Source of the DNA: Locusta migratoria
Lineage: Eukaryota > Arthropoda > Insecta > Orthoptera > Acrididae
DNA: 64,000 nt
NCBI GenBank assembly: GCA_026315105.1
Contig: CM048755.1
Coordinates: 754,063,301 to 754,127,300 of the forward strand
Reading direction: 5' to 3'
Below, piece after piece: positions 22,076 through 33,640 of this stretch (the first letter of the stretch is position 1; every line of letters begins with the position of its first letter). The translations under genes and the position numbers were made by a program. Under the pieces are notes generated by a model. The model had not been told where the DNA came from. It made no database searches and worked only from the letters and a program-made list of their open reading frames with translations.

Positions 22076-22750
22076 TGGACAAGAACTTAAACCGGGTGAC
22101 CCTGCAAAAAGGCTGCGGTTTTGTGAATGGATTCTGAAAAAGGTGCATGACGGAGAAATTGACCCGAAATTAAATTTCTTATCGGACGAATCATGGTTCC
22201 ACCTAAGTGAGTATGTTAAATCGCAAAATAATCGTAACTTGAGTTCCGAACAGTCTAACTTAATTCACGAGCAGCCCCTGCACGATCAAAAGATAGGAGT
22301 GTGGTGCGCTGTTAGCGGCGAAACAATAATAGGCCCTATATTTTTTCAGGAAACAATTAATAGTTACAGGTATCTTGAAAACATGTTGCTGCCTTTTTTG
22401 CCCAATTAACTGAGAGAGAACGTGCTTTCGCTACATTTCAGCAAGACTTTGCGATGGCACATACAGCCAACTTATTACAGAAAATAGGTAGTGTGTTCGG
22501 TGAAAGATCACTAAGAACATTTGGCCCCCTCGTTCTCCCGATTTAACCCCGTGCGATTTTATCTGTGGGGAGCATTAAAAAAGAAAGTGTACAAATCCCC
22601 ATACTTTATATGAACTAAAAAAAATATTCGTCACGAAATTACTGCAATTTCTGAGAGGGAACTTCAGAGTGTAATGAGCAACTTCCTCAGCAGGTGTCAG
22701 AAATGCTCGAACAACGAAGGGAAGCAGTTCCAGCACCTCCTTGCGTAAAA
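22070..22750 (+). pseudogene. mariner/Tc1-like transposase fragment
   Basis: The DDE nuclease of a Tc1/mariner-superfamily transposon, C-terminal two thirds only. The first open part has PAKRLRFCEWILKKV, then LSDESWFHLSEYV with the first catalytic Asp, VWCAVSGETIIGPIFF and LLPFLPN. After a frameshift near 22410, FQQDFAMAHTAN holds the second Asp. After another shift, PPRSPDLTPCDFYLWGALKK (near 22520-22580) holds the third acidic residue as Asp, suggesting a DD34D-type catalytic triad. It ends with HLLA and a stop near 22747. The N-terminal DNA-binding part is missing. This copy cannot be active. Confidence 0.85.
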
Positions 22751-22930
22751 CAGGTGAGTAATGAAATTTTCTTTCTAAGTGTTCGTGTCACATACGTCAG
22801 AAATAGCTTGCGCACTAACCCGTATTCAATTTAGTGCGGACGTGACGCGACCCGGTAGGCGAGAACCGCAGCTGTCATCGTCGGCAAGTCGCACCCCGCA
22901 AAGGCGGTTGCACTGAAGATTGATCACCCT

Positions 22931-23058
22931 GTATATGCCGGACTATTGATGGGGGTATCACTCCGAACTGGAGTCTATATGCCAGATTGTTATCACACCA
23001 AACTGGGGATTCTATATGCCAGACTGTCGACGGTGGTACTACGCCAAACTTATTACTC
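22931..23058. repeat. Degenerate tandem repeat, three units
   Basis: Three imperfect units of about 37-46 bases, each beginning TATATGCC(A/G)GA and containing a CCAAACT- or CGAACTGG-like segment. Confidence 0.6.
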
Positions 23059-23153
23059 GACTACGGAGGAGAGGGCGAGCGATCATAGCGTGAGTCATTA
23101 AAAAAATCAATTAATAGCAGCACTGCATCAAACTGCTTAATTAATTGCTCAAT

Positions 23154-23290
23154 AAAATGTTAATATTCCCCAGCTCGCTGAAATTATTGTTTATAACAAA
23201 AAAATTCCCCCAGCTATCGAAAAAATGTTTATGATTCAAACTGCTAAATGAAATGTTAATATTCCCCAGCTTGCGAAAATTATTGTTTAT
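23154..23290. repeat. Direct repeat of about 40 bases
   Basis: The stretch AAATGTTAATATTCCCCAGC plus GAAATTATTGTTTAT occurs at about 23154-23193 and again at about 23250-23290, with a weaker third version between them. Confidence 0.7.
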
Positions 23291-23521
23291 GGGTATTTTT
23301 CCGCGCTGCGTAATGTTTTTTTTATAACGGCGTTGTAAGTACATGCAATGAGACGGCGCGTGCAGCTGGCCGATATGTGAGGCTCGCTCTACGTCACACA
23401 GGCACAGCGCCGTCACATGCAGCCGATAAAAAGATGTGACATGTTGTATCAAGAAATTTAATTGAAAAAATCAAAAAGAAGATTGTTTAAAGTTTGATTG
23501 TGTAATGCTCAAACACTTGCT

Positions 23522-23522
<1 letters not shown>

Positions 23523-23572
<50 letters not shown>
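23523..23572. repeat. Poly-T tract (50)
   Basis: About 50 uninterrupted T, followed by TAATAAAAAC. It is long even for a retroposon tail; the exact length should be treated as uncertain. Confidence 0.9.
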
Positions 23573-23576
<4 letters not shown>

Positions 23577-24208
23577 AAAACTAAATTTGTTAAACATGCT
23601 TGACTGGTGTTCTTATTATTATTATTATTTCATTCTCTTTTTATTAATATATTAATTTAAAAAACCACATGATTTCTTAGGTAAAATTTAATTTATTTTC
23701 TCTGTGAGGTGGCGGTAACATGTAGTATTTTTCTTCCATTATTTTTTTGTCTTTGGGCATAAGGGGAAGTTCAGTGTCGTTTTGATACACAATCTTTATT
23801 TAGATTTGATACCACTTCTGTTTCTATTGGGGCATTTCGTCTAAGGAAAATTCCTTCAATTATAGCAGTTTATTAATGAATTTCTCTACGATTCTGTCGG
23901 ATATCTGCTATCCAGTGCACAAGCTGGCGACGACAAGGGGACGGTTGGTGTGCTTTCTCTCACGTAGCCTCGACAGTTGGTAAATTGGTGTCCATAAATT
24001 TACGTGTTTGAGCATATGCCTTCGTAGAACTTCTCTGTTGCGAGACTGCCGACTCGGCTGTGGAAGGAAGGGTCCCTGTCATGGCCTGGTACCTGTTAAG
24101 GTCCGGTCGGATTGCAGTGGACGGAGAAACCGGTAGACGAGGGCTGACCGCGGCTACCTGCGAGGTTTTGTTTGGAATCACAGGCAGAACATTAAATGCT
24201 CTGGAGAC

Positions 24209-24276
24209 GAACTTCAGGTCGGCCGCCTAACTGTCGCCACTAGAACTTCAGGTCGGCCGCCTAACTGTCGCCACTA
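24209..24276. repeat. Exact tandem duplication, 34 bp x 2
   Basis: Two identical adjacent 34-base units starting GAACTTCAGGTCGGCC and ending CGCCACTA, followed by GAAC, the first four bases of a third unit. No divergence is visible between the units, so the duplication looks recent. Confidence 0.95.
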
Positions 24277-25827
24277 GAACACAATCGGACGTCCCTTCAG
24301 GGCGAAGTTTGCAGGAATCTGAATAGCACTCTCGCCAAAGCGGCGTGTCTTTTTCACGGCTATGAATGCCTAGGTGGTTTCTTTGAGTCTGGCGAGGTGG
24401 GTGGTTGTGGAAATGTTCTTCTGCGTGGCGAATGTTAAGAGGTTTGTTGGGCGCATAGTCGGTCGTCTGGGCCAGCGGGGCTTGGCGCCTATGGTCATAA
24501 AATTCATGTATTTCGAGACCTGACAACGAAAGAGGACTTCGAAAATTCCGGAGAGGTCGTAGACTTGGGTACGCTATCGTCTCTGTGGAAACTTTGTTCG
24601 TATGGGAGGAGCTTGTAGGGGCGTCTGCAGAGTGCTCTGTGATTCGCCAAAGCTTAGGATTGGGACAATTTTCGCGATGTAGGATGTGACAAATAAACAG
24701 CCTATATGGAGCAGTGATCTAAACTTTACCCTTCGAGCGTATAAATTATACATACACACGTTACTTACAGTTTGGAGGAGAACAAAAGACGAATGGTCCT
24801 GGTTCTGTTGGGTAAGAACACGTGTAACACGTACGCATCTGCCCGTATTTTATTAGTATTGGGCTGTATTTTAGCATCTACCTGTAAAATGGCTAAGCAT
24901 TTAGTGTGTACTGGCTACTTGAACTTTGAGGGATTGGCCTGTGGTTGGGAGTTCGTGCTTGTCGTTTAAATGGTGTCAAGATTTGGAACTTGTCGTGTAG
25001 TGTGTATCAGAATTTTCGGGGGTATAGGGTTGTTGGGGTGTACAAAAGGACGTGGTTAGGGTCAGAAGAGTCGAATAATAACATTATGGTTTTGATTTTA
25101 AATGGTTCTTCGTGCAGAATGATCATGCAAAAAGCATATTTCGAGTAATATTTGTATATCTTAAAAATTATTTTTGTCAACTTCATTACAAATATGTAAA
25201 ATACAATTGGGATTAATATGCAAGTATCGTAAGGCAACAAATTAACAGACACCTCTAAAGCGATGAGATGTTGAACTATTACATGACTGACTGTGGAGCA
25301 GCCGCGGCGCTGGTACCGGAGACAACAATAAACCGAAGCGCGAGGTCCCTCACGACGAGTGCGGCACTGCAGAGCGAGGCCAGTGCTCCATTAATAGCAA
25401 CCGAAGAGGCCCATCCAGGTCAGAAGTTGCTTTTTGAAATGATTAGCAAATGACAATAATAAAAAACGTGCTGTCAGTACCCGTCTCAGCACTACATTTG
25501 CCATAGAAGTCTATGCTTTTCGCCCCTCTCCCCCCCCCCCCCCTCTTCCCAGGCTGTTTAGTTCAGTGATCAAGAGTACAGCACGCCCAACAATTTTTTT
25601 TCACGAGACGCCACTGGCAACCCTCCACAATCCCGTAAGCGGCCGACTGCGAACAGCGGTCAAATTGAAGACCGCCTCGGTGGCAATTTTTATGGTGGCA
25701 AACTTCAGCGTGAATTTTAAATGTGCTTAAAACTATTTTCATTAGAGTGTGTATTCATTCGAGTTACGTCGCGAAAACAATGTCTCATTTAAAAATATAA
25801 CTACAAAACACTTCAGACCCTTTGAAT

Positions 25828-26152
25828 ACGATACAGGGGAGACAGCGTTACGGAAATGATACAAGATCTGGGATGAGAATCATTACACCAACGGCGCTTA
25901 TCGCTGCGGCGTGGACTACTTACGAAACTCCAATCGCCAACATTCTCCTCCGAATGCGAAAATAAATTGTTGACTCCCACTTACATAGGTGGAAGTGATC
26001 ATCAGAATAAAATAAGAGAAATCAGAGCTCGAACGGAGAGATTCAGGTGTTCTTTCGAGAATGGAGTGGGAGATAAATAGTATAACGGTGGTTCGATGAA
26101 CCCTCTGCCAGGCACTTAAGTGTGATTTGCAGAGTATCCCATGTAGATGTAT
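25828..26152 (+). mobile_element. CR1-type LINE 3' tail fragment
   Basis: A 3'-terminal fragment of the LINE-C family in plus orientation, 5'-truncated. It matches the complement of about 17625-17950: GGGGAGACAGCGTTACGGAA, ATCATTACA, AACGGCGCTTATCGCTGCGG, then CGATGAACCCTCTGCCAGGC and GAGTATCCCATGTAGATGTA at the end. Confidence 0.9.
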
Positions 26153-26370
26153 ATGAAGAATATACAGCAGCTCACTGGCGGATAGAGAATTTTTTCTGGA
26201 GGGGGGGAGGCACAAAGCTGACGACTGACGAGGGTGAACATGTCCCCCCCCCTCACACACACACACACACACAGTCGTTGTCACATATAACTGCTACAGG
26301 AAACACACAAAATGTGTTTCAAAGCCACTGTCGCTCCTTAGAAAAAATACTTTTTAATAGACTTCCTGTG

Positions 26371-26720
26371 CGCCTCTGTTGCACAGTGGTTCCAGACTAC
26401 AAATCCAAAGGTCGCGGGTTCGATCTCCGACAGGTCCTAGGAGTTTTATTTGTCACTTCCCACTTCTTTCCCCTTTGGCAGTATTGCTCATGTGAAAAAT
26501 ACCCACGTCAAACTGTAGGTCCCCCTATAAGTGGCTGGGTAAGTCAGTTAGAAGGTCGGAGGAAGGTAACGGCATACCACCTCCAAAGAGGACCAAGGCT
26601 AGTAAAAGCACTGTGGTGTTCAAACCAATGTTCGGATTGTTGTCTGCTTTACCTTTACCATGTAACTACCAATGCACTATTAGTTTCTGCGCACTATGGA
26701 GTCATTTTAAACTGCCCATC
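26371..26720 (+). mobile_element. tRNA-derived SINE, second family
   Basis: The head at 26371-26435 resembles a tRNA: CGCCTCTGTTGCACAGTGGTT (A box region), GACTACAAATCC (anticodon arm) and GGGTTCGATCTCC (B box). A non-tRNA body follows. The head is unlike the SINE family at 15021-15221. The right limit is a guess. Confidence 0.55.
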
Positions 26721-28034
26721 ATCATAAAAATATTACAATTATTCAATCACATTAAACAGTGTAAATTTTCTAAATGTACCACAAAATAAAAACAACCAGA
26801 GAATTTAGAGCCTGAATGCTCCGTGTTCAGCTGAGAGCACACTTGTTTCTTCCTTCATCATCATAAACGATGAAGCACTTGCCCACAGCCGAATACAGGG
26901 GATTGAGACCCTGAATTTAATTTCATATGTAATTGTTTCTGAGCTTCGCGAAATGGGCATATGTGAATCCCTATACAGAGGAAGCCATGCGAAATTGTCA
27001 TAGGTTTCTCTAGATATTTGCAACTTTCGAATAATTAGACTATAAGACTGAAAGGCAGACCACTTGAAAATTCAAACAGTTGTACAATATGGTGGAAAAA
27101 TACCAGCTTTGTACAATGACGCCCACAGGATTATGATATTAAATGAGCTAAATGACTTAATTGTGATTCTACAAAAACCTAGAGAATATGGTTAAAAACA
27201 ATTTTTTAAAAGTTTATTATCTGAAGCGACCAAACTGCTAAGCTCATCGGTCAGTAGTCTTACAAACTACTTAAACTAATTGATTGTAAGGACGTCACAC
27301 ACACCCATGACCGAGGGAGTGGCCGTGTACTCCGCGACGTTGCGCGCAGATCACACGGTCATTCTCGTGCGGCGCACATGCTTTGATTACCATTTTATAA
27401 ATATAGTGTTCCCATATTCTTTCGTGGTAAAACGTTTCACTGTTCAATGTGGTTGAATCTTGTAATATTTTTTGTAATCATAGGAACATGAGAATGACGC
27501 CATAGTGCGCCGAAATCAATAGTGTATTGGTAATTAGATGACGACAGTTTTACCTGTTGATGCCAGCAGCAGAAAACATCTGCACTACTTGAAGGACATC
27601 CATTTGTTTCGAAGCGCTGCTAACGTTACGCTGCCCCAGACGCGAAATATTACTGTATACGTTGTTACGGATAACACTGCGACGCTGCCTTCTGCTCGTT
27701 CCCCGACATCCATGGTATATGCCTCCTGCTGCTATCAACAGCCACCGCACGAATCGTCAACTTACTGTGGACGAGCAGTAGAGTATCCGGAGTAGCTGTG
27801 TCATTACCAAACAATGCAGGGATTGGAAAAACAGCGTATCCTAAAAGGTCAGCCAATTACGGGTCAGAAGCAAACAGCCAGTAAATATATCGCACTAAGT
27901 TTGATATTCCCTCATACCTAAGATCAGATTTCCTGTGTTTGCGTGGTACTGTATCAATTTCTTCTTCATGCTTTGTAAAATTGCTAAGCAAAACGAGATA
28001 AATTTTCAAGAAAGCTTTCGTGATCAACAAAATT
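26721..28034. other. Unassigned, with a decayed SINE
   Basis: No gene recognised. Around 27215-27330 a minus-strand remnant of the main SINE family is suggested by CGACCAAACTGCTAAGCTC, AGTCTTACAAACTACTTAAAC and CACACCCATGACCGAGGGAG; the head is mostly lost. The frame at 27538-27795 has no known motif. Confidence 0.4.
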
Positions 28035-28255
28035 ACACTTGAAACTTCCTGGCTGATTAAAATTATGTGTCAGGAACGGAATTCGAACCTGGGACCTTGG
28101 CCTTTCGCGGGCAACCCTTCTACCGTCTGAGCTATCCCGGTACGCTTCACAGTCCGTCCACACAACTTTCCATCTGCCAGTACCGCGCCTTCTACTTTCC
28201 AAACTTCACAGAAGTTGTTCAGTGAACCTTTCAGGACTAGCACTGCTCATTCTAG
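28035..28255 (-). mobile_element. tRNA-derived SINE, third family
   Basis: On the minus strand a tRNA-like head near 28065-28145 has GGGATAGCTCAGACGGTAGA (A box) and GGTTCGAATTCC (B box). A tail follows with ATTTTAATCAGCCAGGAAGTTTC (complement at about 28044-28065). On the 5' side lies a further unit ending near 28255. I know such composite tRNA SINEs to be common in insect genomes. Confidence 0.75.
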
Positions 28256-28352
28256 AAACTTCCCTTAGGCTGTGGCTAAGACATGTCTCCACCACATCGT
28301 TTCTTCCAGGAGTGTTAGTCTGCAAGGTTCGCAGGAGGACTTCTTTGAAGTT
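28256..28352 (+). repeat. Inverted fragment of the same SINE
   Basis: Plus-strand CAGGAGTGTTAGTCTGCAAG near 28308-28327 and the following CGCAGGAGGACTTCTTTGAAG are the imperfect reverse complement of about 28203-28250. The two pieces therefore form a fold-back. It abuts the Tc1 remnant at about 28353. Confidence 0.7.
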
Positions 28353-29424
28353 TATCGTATCGCGACATTGCTGTTCGCGTTGGTCGCGATCCAATGACCG
28401 TTAGCGGAATACGGAATCGATGGGTTCAGGAGGGCAATACGGAACGCCGTGATGAATCCCAACGGCTTCGTATCACTAGCAGTCGAGATGACAGGCATCT
28501 TATCCGCATGGTTGTAACGGATCGTGCAGCCACATCTCGATCCCTGAGTCAACAGATGGGGACGTTTGCAAGACAACAACTATCTGCACGAACAGTTCGA
28601 CGACGTTTGCAGCATCACGGACTATTTGCTCGGAGACCATGGCTACGGTTACCCTTGACGCTGCATCACAGACAGGAGTGCCTGCGATGGTGTACGCAAC
28701 GATGAACCTGAGCGCACAAATGACAAAACGTCATTTTTTCGGATGAATCCAGGTTCTGTTTACAGCATCATGATGGTCGCATCCGTGTTTGGCGACATCG
28801 CGGTGAACGCACATTGGAAGCGCATACTGGCGTATCACCCGGCGTGATGGTATGGGGTGCCATTGGTTACACGTCTCGGTCACCTCTTGTTCGCATCGAC
28901 GGCACTTTGAACAGTGGCCATTACATTTCAGATGTGTTATGACCCGTGGTTCTACACTTCATTCGCTCCCTGCGAAACCCTACATTTCAGCAGCATAATG
29001 CATGAACGCATGTTGCAGGTCCTGTACTGGCCTTTTTGGATACGGAAAATGTTCGACTGCTGCCCTGGCCAGCACATTCTCCAGATCTCTCACCAATTGA
29101 AAACGTCTGGTGAATAGTGGCCGAGCAACGGGCTCGTCACAATACGCCAGTCACTACTCTTGATGAACTGTAGTATCGTGTTGAAGCTGCATGGGCATCT
29201 GTACCTGTACACGCTATCCAAGCTCTGCTTGACTCAATGCCCAGGCATATCGAGACCGTTATTACGACCAGATGTGGTTGTTACTAATTTCTCAGGATCT
29301 ATGCACACAAATTGCGTGATAATGTAATCACATGTCAGTTCTAGTATAATATATTTGTCCAATGGAAACCCGTTTATCATCTGCATTTCTTCTTGGTGTA
29401 ACAATTTTAATGGCCAGTAGTGTA
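28353..29424 (+). mobile_element. Tc1 transposon, 5'-truncated
   Basis: A Tc1-family element keeping its right end, complement of TACACTACTGGCCATTAAAA at 29405-29424, flanked by TA-rich sequence. Inside is a broken transposase. The left end, with its terminal inverted repeat and first part of the transposase, is replaced by SINE sequence, so this copy cannot be mobilised by the normal route. Confidence 0.85.
28358..29286 (+). pseudogene. Tc1-like transposase, decayed
   Basis: DDE transposase of the Tc1 family. The open N-terminal piece (28394-28705) is the helix-turn-helix region with WVQEGNTERRDES and RMVVTDRAATSRSLSQQMGT, ending LTLHHRQECLRW. After frame changes come FSDESRF (first catalytic Asp, near 28738-28758), VMVWGAIGY, then FQQHNA followed by a stop where the family has QDNARPH, so the second catalytic Asp is lost. 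SPDLSPIENVW (third acidic residue, Glu, near 29080-29112) and MPRHIETVI close it. Multiple stops and the lost Asp make it dead. Confidence 0.9.
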
Positions 29425-30794
29425 ACTAATAGCCAAACAGTACAGACGTAACAACTAACTGAGTATATGTACCGCAATAGCTATATAATACTAGATTTAT
29501 CTCCTAAAAACACTACATTGCAGATCAGCTAACCACCACGACTTATTTCGCAAGCACATTTGTTCGCTTTTCCAACTCAAAATAGCTGTCACTGTTCAAC
29601 ATAACCTACATTATGGCTGACTGGCAATACATTCACGATTTCAGGTGTAAGCTGTGCACTGTTACATTTGTCCAAAACAGGCAATATCCTTAAATGATTA
29701 AGAAATACTCGATTAACTTTTTTCAGATATGCCTAAAATGGGTCAACTCGTACATGTAGTTATTGAACTTCATGAAGTACAGCAACTTATCTACTGAATA
29801 AACAATCGGGCATAACTGATGACTGGGATACCATCCGTCAGCTTAGAGCCATAACGTCGTCAACATGTCGAAAAACCGGTATACAGGATATCTTAATACT
29901 TGTGTATTGTAGCCTAGATAATAAATAACCTGTAGTTATCCTTGTCAATTACAGAAGTTCGTAAATAATTTTGCTGTGCACGTTAAGTATTTTCATATAA
30001 CAAACGTGACAGTTAAACACTGAAAATATCAGACTACGTTTTTACACAGAAATTCCGTTGCATGACATAATCATCCAATTTTTCGTATTTGGTTCTCAAT
30101 GCACTGCAATACAACGTGACAAATTCCATTACTTTATCATCTTTTATTTCGTTGTCCAGTACAGTTTCATGTCAGATAAATAGATGTCACAGAATTACAG
30201 GGTAGGACGTTACTTGAATAGAGCTTAGTGGGTTAAAATTTTATTTCATGGTGTTTTAACGAATTGCATCTTGATAATGCAATATCACATTATGGACACT
30301 TCCTTTTCCACACGAATGTTCTCAGATAAATTAACTTTATAGTGAGTGTAGAGGTTCTAACGCACATTGAACTCGGATCTGCATTCCTCGCAACTTAGGA
30401 ACGGTTTGTGCGAATCACTATGTTCAACAAAAGACAGCAACAACGAAATAATAGAAAACACCAACAACGAAATAAATAAGCAGTAACGAAGTTAAAACAG
30501 AACGCTCAGTGTGACAGAAAAGAGCAGAATGAAATAGGAAGACATCTTGAAACTAATTGACTGGTCACGTGACAAATTGACAGCTAAACGTCCTAACAGC
30601 CAAGTGCGTACTTCCGCGAGACAGACCCGGGAGGTACCAGCCATATGTGGTGTACGTTCGCGAACGTCGTGTCGACCCCTTTTCAGTAGACTAGGAATTC
30701 TGACAATACATATTTTCTTTAATGTCGTTTGTTGTTAACAATATCAGTTTATTCCCACGAGTTAGCAGCTTTCATTTGGTGAATACTAGACAGT
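29425..30794. other. Unassigned, no gene seen
   Basis: AT-rich sequence without a supported gene, RNA or transposon terminus. Confidence 0.5.
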
Positions 30795-31017
30795 AATCGA
30801 ATCTACATTTGGATCACACCTCCTTGACTCTTGTTCAGAAAGTCGTGCAGTATTCTGCAGCATCCATTTTCAATAAGCTGCCACAACAACTCGAAAACAT
30901 TATTAATCTGCGCGTTTTCAAGTCTAAGTTGGAGTTTCCTCATGGCTCACTCCTTTTATTCTGTCGAGTAACTCCTGGAAAAATTAAGAAGTTAATTCCT
31001 TTATTTCATTGTTAAGT
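30795..31017 (+). mobile_element. LINE 3' coding fragment
   Basis: A short C-terminal LINE fragment. LTLVQKVVQYSAASIFNKLP corresponds to LTMVQKDVQYSGAKVFDALP in LINE-D at 32272-32523, and the LKSFL-like and PLFHC ending is of the same kind. Only the last part of the RT ORF is present; the rest is truncated. Confidence 0.7.
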
Positions 31018-31743
31018 CTTAAGATTGTCATGTGCGTAGGACTACTTTAAGTCTAGGGTTTTTTTTTTTTTTACAATATCTTTGTGTGTATGCGCATCCT
31101 TACGCTTAGGAAGCGGTAACGTGAACTGACGTTGATGTGACGACCGGTGTAAATTGACCTTAATTCAGTCCCTTCGTCCCTAGTTTTCGACTTGATAAAG
31201 TGTTTGCAAGAAGTTGTTTCAACTTTTCTGACTCATCTTACTTTCTACGGTGTACCTAAGATATCGAATAATATAAAACAAAATCAAAATTTTCTGTTTA
31301 TCAAGTTAACCGTACTTACGAAATATTAATTGCTGCATTTCGATAACTACTTTGACAAGTCATATGTGTAGAAAGAAGGAACTGCTGTGACCAAAGATGT
31401 TTTATTTGCCGTGTTTCAGTGACGAAGTGAGTGCTTGTTTACTCAGTGACATGTAATTGGTGTGGTTATGAAATTGTTTTCGAAGTGTTAATGACGGTGC
31501 GAACAGTGAGTTTTGTTTGAAAGTAAAATGCAGAAACAGTACTTTCTCGACTTGTACCGTATGTTCATTTTTTCTGAAAAGTTGGGCGTGTTTCAAAAGT
31601 CCGTGCATCCCAGTGAAACCCAGACTATTTTGACAAGTCTTATTAGTCGACGCGAATCTACATTTGTAATGTCATTTATTTCTTCTAGCCGGTAATCCGT
31701 ATTGTAACCACCCCTGTTAATCACTTGTGGTAACTCACTGAAA
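31018..31743. other. Upstream of candidate exon; no clear promoter
   Basis: If 31744 is a true start codon, this stretch would hold promoter and 5' UTR. I see no convincing TATA box or CpG-rich block; T-rich stretches and short frames only. A frame at 31513-31695 has no known motif. Confidence 0.35.
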
Positions 31744-31801
31744 ATGGAAAAATTTACCGTAGATTTGGATAAAGTTTTGGATGAATTTGAATTCAACGAA
31801 G
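31744..31801 (+). CDS. Candidate first coding exon of a host gene, SARA/ZFYVE9-like
   Basis: A short exon that reads MEKFTVDLDKVLDEFEFNE and ends at G|GTAAGT (31801/31802), a strong splice donor; the start sits in a favourable AAAATGG context. The motif LDKVLDEFEQNE is what I remember at the N-terminus of vertebrate ZFYVE9 (SARA) and, as LDKLLDDFEQN, of ZFYVE16. These are endosomal FYVE-domain scaffolds that present Smads to TGF-beta receptors. Only about 19 residues are available, so the assignment rests on one short motif. The exon lies in a stretch free of recognised repeats, unlike most coding signals here. If right, the gene runs rightward and the TEs after about 32 kb sit in its introns. 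Confidence 0.45.
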
Positions 31802-31869
31802 GTAAGTTCTTTATTTAGTAAACATTCACGGAACGTAGACACTATGTATCAATAATTAACTTCTGACAG

Positions 31870-31961
31870 AAACTGAACAAATTTCGAATTCTAAGAGACA
31901 ACGCAGTGAGAAATATACTCGTGCTACGTTAAACGATTTTAAGAAGTTATGCCAGTATACT
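31870..31961 (+). CDS. Possible second exon of the candidate host gene
   Basis: A pyrimidine-rich stretch and ACAG acceptor end at 31869. Joined in phase 1 to the preceding exon, the frame stays open to TAA at 31962-31964 and reads as polar residues (ISNSKRQRSEKYTRATLNDF). An internal donor-like CGCA|GTGAGA near 31908 could end the exon earlier. Nothing in it is recognisable, and the intron would be only 68 bases. This is speculative. Confidence 0.25.
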
Positions 31962-32274
31962 TAAATGATGGTCCCAATATTTATATTAAAGAAGAGCAAA
32001 TGCCTAGTAGTATGTTTATTTATTTCTTACTCTGTTTATCCTACTGTGATAAGTTCACAAGGATATAGTGTGTGTCAGTTACAATCCACAACATTAATAA
32101 TAGTAAATAATTATTCAAATATAATATTAAAATCTATTATCATTACTCTTATGTATGTGACAAAGTTGCACAAAAACATTGGTACAGACACTGAAAAAAC
32201 ACACACAAACTCAATGAAAACAATTATTAATGTCACAGCAATACCTACATCATTTCTTACTCTAAAATATCTTA

Positions 32275-33545
32275 CAAATTTCTAGGCAGCAGATCTGTTT
32301 TTGCATTGTGACTGAAAAACTCCTCTAAACTGTAAAACGACCTTTCCAATAAAAGTTGTTTCAGATGCACCCCAAATGTGGATTTTTCATCATACTTGCT
32401 TTTAAGATCTGGAGGAAGAGCGTCAAAAACTTTAGCACCAGAGTACTGCACATCTTTTTGCACCATAGTCAGATTTTTACAATTATTGTGAAAAATCATG
32501 CTTTCTTCTGGTATCATATGCATGGTATAAACTATTTCTTTTAAAATTCTCCGTATTTCTGCTGATGAAACACGAGTGAGAATATGTACTGCAAAGTAAC
32601 AGTAATTATTTTTAGTTTACGGAAAAGGTATCTACAACTACATCTAGAGTTACCTCCACTCATTGTTATTGCACGTTTTTGGGACAAGAATTTTTTTTTT
32701 TCTAGTGTCTGGTTACCCCAAAATATAATTCCATAAGTCATAAGAGAATGGAAGTAGCCATAGTATGCTGTTTTCATAGTGTCTAAATTCCCACTTTCAG
32801 AGATCATACATAGGACAAAAACTGATGAATTGAGTCTCTCCTGAAGGTTTGGTATGTGATGAGACCAGTTTACTCTGGAGTCAATTGCGACACCTAGAAA
32901 CTTTGTTGTATCAACTCTATCTAGTGCCTCATTGCCACATTGTACAGTTAGGTATTCCTCTGTTTTAACAGTTGCAGTGAATTGCATATAGTTTTATTGA
33001 AGTCCAATGAGATTCTATTTATGATAAACCATTCTAATAGATCAGTAAGAATATTTTTAATAGAACCTTGAAGATGTATCACCATGAATTATAATGTTTG
33101 TGTCATCTGCAAAAAATAGTAAAATACCACTGTAGGTTTGTGCATTGTGGTAAGTCATGTATAAAAATAAGGAACAGTAAAGGACAAAGAATGGAGCTTG
33201 GGGCACTCCACATTTGACTGTTCTCCATTCTGATGAAACCAGGCCATGGCAGAGCACATCAGTACTAGGCCTATCTATTACTACTTTCTGATTCCTATCT
33301 TTGAGGTATGACTCTAACCACTTATTCTTAGAAGGTTGACTTTCTGGAGTAGTATCTGGTGGTTCACTGTGTCAAAGGTTTTTGACAAGTCACAAAATAA
33401 TCCTATTGTGTGAAGAAACAATGAATGACAGATGATTTACTAGAGTAATTGTGTAAATGAGTATCGAAATCAAAGTTTTCGTAAGATATGAACTGAATAA
33501 TATTATCTGCAGCATGCCTTTCAAGTACGTTTTTAATAGTCGGAC
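32275..33545 (-). mobile_element. LINE-D, 5'-truncated non-LTR element
   Basis: Minus-strand RT fragments in order: an N-terminal piece near 33500, LFCDLSKTFDTVNHQILL (motif A, near 33370-33420), GVPQAP (decayed motif B), and LFFADDTNIIIHG (motif C, near 33090-33130). The thumb and C-terminus follow at 32987-32541 (DTTKFLGVAIDSRVNWSHHI, MTYGIIFWGN), then 32523-32272 (VQYSGAKVFDALP). Order and motifs fit a Jockey/CR1-type LINE. Endonuclease and ORF1 are absent, and frame changes separate the pieces. Confidence 0.85.
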
Positions 33546-33640
33546 GGTATAGGGATGTGGTGGTTAGGTGGTAAAATTTAGTGCAGTCAGGCCCCTAGCT
33601 CATGGATTCCAACATTGAATAATGTCCAAACAATCCATCA

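Larger units (their letters stand above)
22751..25827. other. Unassigned, several simple repeats
   Basis: No gene I can support. The stretch holds the repeats listed separately (22931-23058, 23154-23290, 23523-23572, 24209-24276). Minus-strand frames at 23960-24181 and 24248-24526 read as Pro/Thr/Arg-rich protein, without known motifs. Confidence 0.4.

Noticed and set aside
23880..23960. Possible LTR retrotransposon primer-binding site (CTGGCGACGACAAGGGG)
   Set aside because: No LTR pair, polypurine tract, protease, RT or integrase was found around it.
31513..31695. Frame upstream of the candidate host exon
   Set aside because: No motif, no splice signals that fit, and its frame does not join the exon at 31744.
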